Shown here piece by piece: positions 43,944 through 52,372 of a DNA stretch of 52,372 bases. How positions within the stretch are numbered: position 1 is the stretch's first letter; the number at the start of each line of letters is the position of its first letter. This DNA is from Ectocarpus siliculosus. Its lineage: Eukaryota > Sar > Phaeophyceae > Ectocarpales > Ectocarpaceae. Position numbers and translations under genes: made by a program. The notes under the pieces were generated by a model that was not told the DNA's origin, ran no database searches, and saw only the letters and a list, made by a program, of their open reading frames with translations. The stretch lies in the NCBI GenBank assembly GCA_000310025.1, contig FN649744.1, forward strand, positions 1,665,199 through 1,717,570. Direction: 5' to 3'.

Positions 43944-45392
43944 ATGCCGGGTTACGAAGAGCGTGCGAGCATCCTGCAGGATCTCGGAGACACGATATTC
44001 AAACTCGTGTGCGATAGGGCCACACCCGAGCAGTGGGCCGAGTGGCTGAGGGCTCCGCTAGAGCATGCGGCAGGCACGGGTAACCGTGACCTGGTAGATA
44101 AGCTGCTGGGAGCCGGGGCCAACGTCGGTGCCGGCTGGCGGGGTTGTCATGGCAAGACGCTGCTGCATGCGGCTGCTGAGGGCGGCAACGTACATGTCAT
44201 CACAAGCTTGCGCAGGGCAGGGGCGGGGAGAGACATGAAAGCGAAATCCCTCGACACCGGGCATACACCCCTGGATCTGGCGGTTATTGGCGGGAAGGAG
44301 GCTGCTGCAAAAGCCCTGATCATGGCGGGGGCGGATGTGAACACCCTGGACGCCACGAATGATGGCCTGCTGCACCTCGCGATCAAAGGGGGTCATCTGG
44401 GAATTGCGGAGGACCTGCTGCTGAGCGGGGCGAATCCTATTCAGGCAGGATCAAACGGCAACTTACCGATCCACCTCGCTGCTTGGCACGGTCTAGATGA
44501 GGTGGTGTTAGCATTAGGCGAGAAGGGAGTCGACCTGAATTGCCTCAACAGCAAAGGAGAGACTCCGCTACGCCTGGCGGTGAGAGGGGACCACGTCACC
44601 ACCGTGAAAGTGCTCTTGTCTGAAGGTGCCGATCCCCACTTCCGAGCAGCGAACCGGCCTCTAAAATTGCTGCACGTAGCAGCGAAGCGAAACAGAGCGG
44701 CGGCCATCCCAGCGCTATTCGAAGCCGGAGTCAATATCGAAGGTCGGACGTCGAGTGGACGGACCCCGCTCCGGTACGCAGCAATTTACGACTCGTATGC
44801 AGCCATGCTGGCTCTCTTGCAACTGGGAGCCAAGGTCAACTCGAACGACAGTAATGGATTAACCCCGTTGTACGACGCGTGTTTGTTCGGCACTTACGAC
44901 GCGGCGGATCTGTTGTTGAGATGGGGTGCGGACGAGACAGCCGTGGACTCACAGGGAGAGACCGTCGTCTCCAGGGTGATGCAAGGCATGGCTGAGTCTA
45001 GCGAAGCACGTCGCCCTTTCTTTGAGCGTATTTCCAAGCTACTGGCACGTGCTCCGCAGGACAGGGCTTGGCGTCGCCGGGGCTTCCTGGTCCTTTGCCG
45101 TGCCCACCCAGACAGGGTACGGCTGGCAGTGAAGATCCCTGCAGCAGCAGCTGAGGCTACCGAGGGGCTGCAGGAACGTCCGAGGCGCCGTGCTAGGACG
45201 AGACAGGTGAAGGTCGAGGTGGAGGTGGATGGGACAAACGGAGGCGGTGGTGGAGCAGGCGCGAGGAGTGGTGCGCGCGCCCGAATTGAAGCTGCTCGGG
45301 AAGGCACCGTCTGTGGGTTCGATGGTTTCTCGGCCTGGATGATGGCGCTGACAGAGGAGAACCTGTTCCGCAAGATCGTGGGCTTCTTGTAG
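43944..45392 (+). CDS. ankyrin-repeat protein, 482 aa, single exon
   Basis: ATG 43944 to TAG 45390-45392. A short N-terminus with a helix (ILQDLGDTIFKLVCDR) leads to roughly nine or ten ankyrin repeats at residues ~32-345. Examples are GKTLLHAAAEGGNVHVITSL, GHTPLDLAVIGGKEAAAKAL, GLLHLAIKGGHLGIAEDLLL, GETPLRLAVRGDHVTTVKVL and GLTPLYDACLFGTYDAADLL, each ending in the usual GADV/GANP-type turn. Ankyrin arrays bind other proteins, so a scaffold role is likely but the partner is unknown. After residue 370 there is a helical segment, then a basic region (RPRRRARTRQ) followed by Gly-rich linker and a conserved-looking tail (FSAWMMALTEENLFRKIVGF). No kinase, BTB or transmembrane part is visible. Absence of introns contrasts with neighbouring genes and may point to recent duplication. 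Confidence 0.9.
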   Translation: MPGYEERASILQDLGDTIFKLVCDRATPEQWAEWLRAPLEHAAGTGNRDLVDKLLGAGANVGAGWRGCHGKTLLHAAAEGGNVHVITSLRRAGAGRDMKAKSLDTGHTPLDLAVIGGKEAAAKALIMAGADVNTLDATNDGLLHLAIKGGHLGIAEDLLLSGANPIQAGSNGNLPIHLAAWHGLDEVVLALGEKGVDLNCLNSKGETPLRLAVRGDHVTTVKVLLSEGADPHFRAANRPLKLLHVAAKRNRAAAIPALFEAGVNIEGRTSSGRTPLRYAAIYDSYAAMLALLQLGAKVNSNDSNGLTPLYDACLFGTYDAADLLLRWGADETAVDSQGETVVSRVMQGMAESSEARRPFFERISKLLARAPQDRAWRRRGFLVLCRAHPDRVRLAVKIPAAAAEATEGLQERPRRRARTRQVKVEVEVDGTNGGGGGAGARSGARARIEAAREGTVCGFDGFSAWMMALTEENLFRKIVGFL

Positions 45393-47300
45393 TGCGTTGA
45401 AGGTCAGTCATATTCATTCCCTGTGAGGTGTGTGTGTTTTTCCCGTTCAAGCTCGTTGTTTGAGTATAGTCTTATCCTCGTGATGGAGACAACGGCACCT
45501 TAAATTAATTGTGATATGCACAATACAGGACAAGTACCCGAACCTTCGGGCGGCATCTGTCTGATGTTGTTCATCGCGCCCAATTCTGGGCAGCAAACGT
45601 ACCGCACACAACTCCTACGGAGTACTCGCGCGCTTTCAGCGGGTTTGTGTTATTGTAGCGGGTCGTAACCATCCGAGGCTCACCCTCTGGCGCCTCCCTT
45701 GATCGTAGTAGCCCCAACTCTTATCTTCCCCTCCAGTCTTGCTTGCCAGTTGTAGACTGGCGGAACACGTATCGAATGTCGCAAACCGCCGATCATGTTT
45801 CTTGTTTGTGTTGGCGTTCAAACCCTGCTGTCTTGTCTTCCTGTGATGTTAGTAGCCAACCATGTTTCGTGTGATTTATGGGTGCCCTGAATGTGCTCAG
45901 AACGAAGAGTAACACTGCTGTTTCACCACCGGATCTTTTTTACCTTCTGTCATCAAGCTCATGCCTCGGTTTTTCCCTGTCGGCGCTGTCGGGCGTCTGC
46001 GCGCGCTTTGTTCGAAAACGTATCCCGGGTGTCAGCTTCGATGCGTGGCACCTTGGTCTGGGTGGCCAACGGTCAAGAAAATCGTGACTCGGGTGCAGAA
46101 GAGCATGGGATGGCGGGCTCCATGCGCCGGCTCACAGCTTTGCGTGCAACTCGAGTGAACAAGGCTTGCGAAACTGAGGTTTCGCTGGAGTGTGAACAGA
46201 CCGCGCGAAGCGCAACTTTGAGGAATACACAACCAAAGAGGAAGGGGGGATAGGAATGTTTGATACCCCGGGTACCTTCTTTCCGCCCTGTCGCTGTCTA
46301 TTTTGATCTGGCGATGCTGCTGTAGTTACACTTGTTTTACTGCCGTCACGGTCCTAGAGATAGCGAGAGGTATTATTCCCTGGGATGATACTATAGGCCC
46401 GCTGTCGCTTCTTGGTGGGCATTATTGCTGTCACAATCAACAGCAGTAGCTACACGCATGCCGTCGATGCGTTTCCGGTGGATCGTGTTCTTTCCTGCTG
46501 CGGCTGGGAGTGTATCGAATGAAAAGGCGTATGTTACCGAGTCATGGGACGGGCGATGAGGGGAAGGGAGAACGAAGTCAGCCTTTTCATGCTTACCTCT
46601 GTGCCGTCTACGACATGGTACTGCTGCTGGTGTTGTTGTTGTGGTTGTTTTCTTGACAATTCAAACCCGGTCACGGCTCGCCTAGTGCGGCGGGGTTTTT
46701 GTTGTACGTTGTGTATATATTGTTCGTGCAGTGTTGTTGCGGATTGTTGCAAGTAGTATACTCTTCGGTAGCCTGTAAATGCCCGAAACACCAAAACATT
46801 TGGACTTCGAGGTAGATAGGTCACCGATCTCGTGTCCAGAAGAAATTTTCCGATGGCCAGATGTCCGCAGTTCACTGCTGGCTGCTATCGGTAAATTAAA
46901 TGCGTTAGCCCTCGCGAGTTTTTTTTTACATTTAGGTGATGACTCAGCCCGGCGGTTCTCGCCCCCTATCCTCGACCACAGAAGTGCCGCTTCAAACTGT
47001 CTTTCGCGCTCCAAATAAAGGCAAACATCAAAAGTGTTGTGTTCTCAGGAGTCAAGGCAGAGGGCACACACTCCGATCGTTTCTTTTGGATATATCTTTG
47101 GCAGGAGAGGAGCTTGCGTGCTTTGGTCTGCACGTCGTGCGCCCAGACTCGGCCCTTTTCTTATCCCCCGGGGAGATTGATCTCGTCTTCTTGCCGTCAC
47201 ATACATACTCACCCTGCTCATGTCGAAACCGTTTACCACTCTGTTCGGAAATGTAGGGACCATTGTATTCGCGTTTGTATGCGAAGGCCGTTCCATAATT

Positions 47301-47371
47301 TTAAGGAATAATAAAAACACACACAGAAAGACTACCCATTCGAGATATACCCACAGTCGAACGGGATGTAA
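47301..47371 (-). repeat. ~70-bp repeat with conserved hairpin, copy 2
   Basis: Matches 36776-36846. The right arm CACAGTCGAACGGGATGT is identical; the left arm has one change that leaves a G-U pair in minus-strand RNA. An A-rich stretch (ATAATAAAAAC) lies at the same relative position as in copy 1. Confidence 0.65.
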
Positions 47372-47614
47372 TTTTCGAACTGAGTGTAAAAGAGTAAAAA
47401 AAGTAAGTGTGGCGAATACTGACTGGTGGCGGTTAGGATATTTTGTACGGTTTCCCGTCATTCCATTTTGCGTGTCTCCGACTCCGTCGAGGTGGATTCT
47501 GCATCGCGTCGAAAGAGATGGGTCTACACAGTCGCCCGATCCCACTCCTTATTATGAAGCCGCGATCAGCGAAGAAGGCGTTCCCACAGGGCGAGTGTCA
47601 ATCTACTCCTTGCA

Positions 47615-47660
47615 AAGAATATGACTCTTTATAGTACCATGGTAAGAGAGTCATATTCTT
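47615..47660. repeat. perfect 14-bp inverted repeat with palindromic loop
   Basis: AAGAATATGACTCT at 47615-47628 and its exact complement AGAGTCATATTCTT at 47647-47660 are separated by 18 nt that themselves contain the 10-bp palindrome TACCATGGTA. There is no T run behind it and no gene immediately upstream. Confidence 0.85.
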
Positions 47661-48442
47661 CGACTCCTTGTTTGGTAAAGTGTGGGACAGGGGGGATGCT
47701 GCTGCTGTACACTGTAGTAGTCGAATGTAGTGTGTGGACGGGTAGTTCAGTTTTTGGGCACGCAAACGTGCTGCAGGGAGGGATGGATGCAGGTGTACCT
47801 CTTCGGGCTTGTGTACCCTTTTCTTGCTAGTGTGCGTGTTCTTTAGATCTATCTTCTGATGGCTCTAGCATTTTTGTGACCACGGACCGCGTCTTTGCTA
47901 GATTTTGGGATTAAGAGAGCTTTGCAAATCTGCAATTTTTTTCGCGGGGTTTGCCGTAGTTGTTGAGATATGGCGATTCTTGTGGGATGAAGTGCCTTCT
48001 TGCATTATTATTGATTGATTGATGGAAATGGAGCCATATCTTTCTCAAAAACCAAAACCCCGCGCTGTGGGTAGTCTTATTCGATCGCTGCTGGCGAAAG
48101 CTTTCTCACGAAAATTTTGGTTCCGCTCAATTCGTTGAAGAAGGTTTTTTTTTTTCAAAGCACCCGTATTCGGGCTCACATCTTTCCGGCACTGCTGTAG
48201 CAACTGACACGAGTTTATTAACTAACGAAAAATTTGATGTGAAGACAACAACAACAACAACAACAACTAACTCCTGATTATGGGGCTCCGTGGAATCGAG
48301 CATCACTGCTGGCTCTATTTCCATCCTCCCCAATTCGCCAACAATAAAATCATCCTGCGTTTGTGTGCGCTTGCGCTGGCCAACCCCAAAGACTGCATAC
48401 TCTGCACACACGCAACCATCCCCTCGGATCAAGTGTCGCAAG

Positions 48443-50875
48443 ATGGGTAGGTTCGCCGCTGCGGTTCTCGGGGCCTCTGGTCAAGTTGGGGGCTGTGTCG
48501 TGGCTTCGCTCCTCGCTGAACCGATGTGCACCGGAATCGTCCTCCTCAACAGGCGCAAACTCGACAAGTACGAAGGCGAGCCTAGAGTCACACAGCACAT
48601 CGTCGAGATGGACAGCAATATCGCCACGGCTGCAGTGTGAGTCGCCCCGTGTTATTGGGTGAGCAAGGCGTCGACCACGCACGTGACGCATAAAGTAGGT
48701 TGCTTTTACTTTCTCCTTTTGTACAGCCTTTTCGGCGGACAACCGTTCTGCTGTTCCGTTTTTTGCCGGCACGTCGGGTTGTTTTGGTGTTGCAAACAAC
48801 GCGTTTCGCGTTGCGAACAGCGTTGTAGAGACGTGGGCTTGTGGCAAATACCCTGTGGATCCAAGTGCGCGTAAACGTAAGACTGCACACACCAACGCGG
48901 TTTCTGACCACGGCGGGAGAAAAGTTTATGTGGGAGCGGACGAAGGCGGTTGCATTCTTCTTTTCTGCTGCAGCAGCCGGACAGAACATGTGTCCAGAAA
49001 CTATTTTATTAGCCGCGTCGCCTGAGCGCAAGCTGCTTGCAGCACCACGGCGGGGCTCCGGTGCAGAAACGAGGTTTTAATGTTTGGCTAGGCTTTGGTA
49101 GCGCTGACGGGATTTCGCCACATAGCACCTATGGAGGCATGTGTCATATGTACTTGTGACATGTACAATCACGTATGATGATTTTTTTTTTTCTTCTTTT
49201 TTTCCGCTGCTGATTTCACCGCTGGTTCGCGCACCCTTCCACGGATGCTTGTGACGAGCAGGTTGGATGGTTTACGGAGTTTTGAGGATATTTATCTACT
49301 GCCTGTGATGCCTAGACTAATTAGTAGTGACAGAGAAGGGTTTGACATAGGCTGTAGGACAAACCCTAGTTGGTTCCCTGGTGTGTGAACGATCTGAATG
49401 TGTCTTGAGTTGCAAGTGGGGCAGACCAATCTTCGCGGGCGTGCGGTGGTAACTTTATGTGCTGCCCTCACCAAGGAGTAAGTGCCCGATTGCCGCCGGG
49501 TCCACGTAGTCTCGTTGCGCATGCATCAATAATAACCCCGTAATCTTGATTAACACCGCTTCGAAAACCATGGGACTGCTTCACAGCAGCCGTGAGATAC
49601 ACATTGCAAATGCCGCTGCACAACAGGTCGCTATGCCACGAGAAAAAATAGACCGCCGACTGCACGGATGTTGTCCAGTGTGCATAATTGAGACGCACAA
49701 AATAGTGCTCCTTCAGCAGCGACGCAGCGTTGGCAGCGGCGATAGAAGCAAGGTATTGGTATCAAGTAAAGTCTTGGTGTTGACCATACAGATCATAACA
49801 TCTCGACACCACCCACAAGGTGTGGCGAGTTTTACGAATCACCGCCGTGCTCATCACTGGATATTGTGATCTTGTGACCTTTCCAGCCGCCGTGCTGTCG
49901 TATGTTGACCCTCCATACCCTTGCGTACATAAATAGTGCATGTCGAAAAGGTTTGTGCTTGTTTTCGATTCATTGGAGAAGGTTCAAAGGACGCACGATG
50001 TCATCACTGTACTTCACCCCCAGTGAGTTCGAAAGACGGTAGTCCTCCACAGCTCCCAAGCTTCTGCCTTGTGTCTGCCTTGCCTGGGTATACCTGCGTA
50101 CGGTACACTGCTGTTTCGAAGTGCTACGTGTCCCCGCCTGCTGCGACTTGTAACCAACTTCCATGCCCACCCGTCCACCCCGTTCAGGCCTCTGCTGAGA
50201 GACGCTGGAGTCGCTGCTTGTTTCGTAACCATGGGCGTCGGTAAGCCCTCCAAGGTGAAAAGCGAGCAGGCGAAAACAGGAGCGCGATTCAGCTAATATT
50301 TCCTGATTTGTGCGTGGGTTCGCGTACGTCGCGGCAGAGACCACGGCGGAGTATACGCCGGCCCGCGGCTGGTGGCCCCAGCCCTCCCCGGAAAGCCCTG
50401 AATCGTCACCTCTGCGTAGCCCCCCACCACCCCGAGAACCACACCCGAAGCTCGGAACTACGCCTGGTCTGCGACCATCCCCTGGCCGACCCGCGACCGA
50501 TTATGATTTTTTTGTGGACCTCGCCCTAAGCACCATGCATCCCTGTATGCATCATGCGCATGTATGTATGTCGCCCTAAGCATATATATATATCCTTCCC
50601 GCTTTGGTGCGTATACCCGTCCCCGTCCTGACCTCAACCTCTGCCCCGGCGCGCAGGCGACCCGCGAGGAGTTCGAGAAGGTTGACCTGGAGATCCCGAC
50701 GGCGTTCGCTCAGGCGTCCAAGAGCGCGGGCTGCGTGCGGCACATCTCTCTGCTGGGGTCTGTCGGGGCCGACGCGACCGCCAAGCCGTCGAGGATCACG
50801 GGGACGGCGGCAGGCGGCGGGCTGTACCTCGGCGTTAAGGGCAAGGTGTGTTGCGGGGTGTTGTTGTTGTGACTG

Positions 50876-50906
<31 letters not shown>

Positions 50907-51910
50907 TGTTGTTGTTGTCGTTTGTCACGAAGGACGTGGGTTGAGGTCGTACGTGTTGGTTCAACGGATTTCACGCACGTGCTGTTTCCTTGGAACCGCA
51001 ATGCTGTTGTTGCCACGGGTGTTTTTGGTGTCGCTTCCGTGATTGCGTTCTTGATTTTCGTTGTAGGTGGAGTTTCAATGTTCAACGGGTGCGGCCGGCC
51101 GCCTGTTCCGGGGTTTCTACACCTTTGAATGCATGAGGGGTTCGGGGCTGCCTGAGAAGCTTCAGTCCGTATTTTGGTGCCACCGTTGTTGTCGATCGTG
51201 ACATGCAAGACGCGGATTTATTTGCCGTCTCGGAGTATTGAGCGCGGTGTGTGCTTCAGGCGACAGAAGTGGGCAAAAGCGCAACCACTATCCATGCCTA
51301 TGGGGATTGGCATGTAGGATGACATAATCGGTTCGCTTTTTTCTTTCACGAAAGACAATCGCTTTTTTGTGTGTGTTTGGTCCCACTGACGCGGACGCAC
51401 GTGTTTGCGTTCGCGCGCACACGCACACCGCTTGCCTAGCTAGCTCAATCCCAGACGGGTAGGATACTGCGTCGCAACGTTGGAGAGGTCGACGAAGTCA
51501 GTGGTCGATTCATGCTACAGCACGCGCAAGCAGTAAACCCCCCTGCCACCGCCTTCGCCTGCTCTTCTCCACACCGCACGCAACTGCCCCCCCTACACCA
51601 CCAACAACAACGACAGGTGGAGAACAACTTCGAGGCTGTGGGGCTAGAATCCGCGGCGTTTTTCCGGCCCTGCACGCTGATCGGCAACGCGAACACGCCC
51701 TCTGCGGCGGCGTCCATCCACAAGATGGTGTCGTGGGCGCTCCCCCTCAAGTTCAAGGAGATCCACATCGAGGACGTGGGCAAGGCGATGGTCAGGGCGG
51801 CCGTGGACAGCCTGGAGAACAAGGGCCCCGCCGTCGCACGCTACGAGGGGGCTTCGCTGTTCGGGTTGCTCGAGGACAAGCCGGCTGCCGCCGCACCGGG
51901 TTCATCGTGA
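48443..51910 (+). CDS. HTATIP2: HTATIP2/TIP30-like NAD(P)-binding Rossmann protein
   Basis: Exons 48443-48636, 50188-50254, 50657-50845 and 51617-51910; phases 2, 0 and 0 match at every junction and the sites are good (GTGAGT, GTGAAA and GTGTGT donors; CGTTCAG, GCGCAG and GACAG acceptors). The product is about 247 residues, close to the 242 of human HTATIP2. Exon 1 has the dinucleotide-binding motif VLGASGQVGG and LLNRRKLDKY. The 67-bp exon 2 supplies DAGVAACFVTMGVGKPSK, matching the conserved FCCLGTTR region. Exon 3 has EKVDLEIPTAFAQASKSAGC, VRHISLLGSVGAD and GGLYLGVKGK (the Y-x-x-x-K pattern of SDRs). Exon 4 has LESAAFFRPCTLIGN and IEDVGKAMVRAAV. The family comprises atypical short-chain dehydrogenases implicated in redox-linked control of nuclear import and transcription. 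An upstream ATG at 48290 is in frame but its extension looks non-coding. A further exon after a possible acceptor at 51066 cannot be excluded. Confidence 0.88.
50859..50922. repeat. (GTT)n(GTC)n trinucleotide repeat in intron 3 of the HTATIP2-like gene
   Basis: GTT and GTC triplets begin about 14 bp after the exon 3 donor. Plausible length-polymorphic microsatellite. Confidence 0.9.
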
Positions 51911-51934
51911 TCGGATGGTCGCATGTTTGCGGGA

Positions 51935-52372
51935 GGGGGGGGGGGTGTACTCATAGTCGTGCATGCCGTAGTCGTTTGACCATTGACCTCGCATCCCTAC
52001 AAAGCCGGGATGGAGCACGCCGGGTTCTCACCGGACCAGGCTCTCACATCACCAAGCGCGAAGCGCCGTGAGGTATTTGGCGAGTCGCATGAAGGGTGAG
52101 CTGCATCCTGCTAAGGGTGTTCGGCATCTTCTGCTTACTTCCTTGCGTACGGATGACAGCTACGTATGACTTAATTTATTTTCTGGTGCTTTCACTTCCA
52201 GAGACAGTTGTAAGCACTGTTTAACTGCCTCGAGGAAGCTTAACCATTTTAACACAACGTGGTGCGATCATCCCCCGTTGCGCGGAGTGAGGGTTCTCGA
52301 CCCCGCACAACATGATCTACTCGACCACCATTATGGTTACCGCCAAAAAAAAAACGAGGTAAAAAAAAAAAA
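51935..52372 (-). mobile_element. interspersed repeat, copy C, truncated by the window end
   Basis: Starts with a G run and GTGTACTCATAGTCGTGCAT, then follows copy B closely through the 31-nt stem-loop and the GGTTACCG arm, ending in A-rich sequence at the last base of the window. It begins about 25 bp after the stop codon of the HTATIP2-like gene, so the gene's 3' UTR probably runs into the repeat. Confidence 0.85.

Larger units (their letters stand above)
45393..48442. other. intergenic, no gene recognised
   Basis: About 3 kb between the ankyrin gene and the HTATIP2-like gene. It holds the second ~70-bp hairpin repeat (47301-47371), a perfect inverted repeat at 47615-47660 and a (CAA)n run at about 48247-48268. 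No convincing exon on either strand. Confidence 0.5.

Noticed and set aside
51066-51160. Additional HTATIP2-like exon after TTCGTTGTAG|GTGGAG
   Set aside because: The direct join of exons 3 and 4 gives the family's continuous sequence (GGLYLGVKGK into VENNFEAVGLE); an extra exon would insert unrelated residues.

Overview
The window looks like nuclear DNA of a eukaryote, most probably a stramenopile alga of the brown-alga (Ectocarpus-like) kind. The signs are multi-exon genes with phase-compatible GT-AG introns, GC-rich exons full of homopolymeric Ser/Gln/Gly/Asp tracts, a large ankyrin protein, chromodomain Ty3-type retroelements, many simple repeats, and draft-assembly scars: a 100-N gap in noisy poly-G sequence and a noisy left end. 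The lineage is inferred from style, not proven. The same interspersed repeat lies at the left end, in the middle and at the right end, so the window may be a whole contig broken at repeats.

Layout. 1-784: noisy end, then copy A of a roughly 660-bp poly(C)-ended repeat. 785-1784: 3' fragment of a non-LTR retrotransposon whose last ~45 bp and poly(C) tail match the repeat. 1785 to about 13350: a decayed Ty3/Gypsy-type element (gag with CCHC knuckle, a NADAR/YbiA-like domain, protease, RT, RNase H, integrase, chromodomain, Tudor-like C-terminus), broken by many frameshifts and two TGA codons, with no 5' LTR visible. 13354-18543: gene-poor, with a diverged direct-repeat pair. 18544-22445 (-): six-exon EF-hand protein gene holding a small insertion with a perfect 16-bp target duplication in one intron. 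24951-26192 (+): low-complexity ORF. 27898-28340: bad sequence and gap. 32387-35980 (-): three-exon unknown gene. 36006-36623: repeat copy B. 39221-43549 (-): SNAPC1 (SNAP43)-like subunit of the snRNA-activating complex, three exons. 43944-45392 (+): ankyrin-repeat protein, sharing a 394-bp divergent upstream region with SNAPC1. 48443-51910 (+): HTATIP2/TIP30-like Rossmann-fold protein in four exons. 51935-52372: repeat copy C, cut by the window end.

The host genes have no evident common pathway. The most unusual content is the retroelement: a NADAR domain, a family that removes ADP-ribose or N-glycosidically linked bases, sits between gag and protease of a chromodomain Ty3-type element. I know of no standard Ty3 architecture with this module. 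A second theme is a poly(C)-tailed non-LTR family and a short repeat that shares its 3' end. Splice models rest on reading-frame phase, consensus sites and remembered family architecture; no alignment or transcript data were available.
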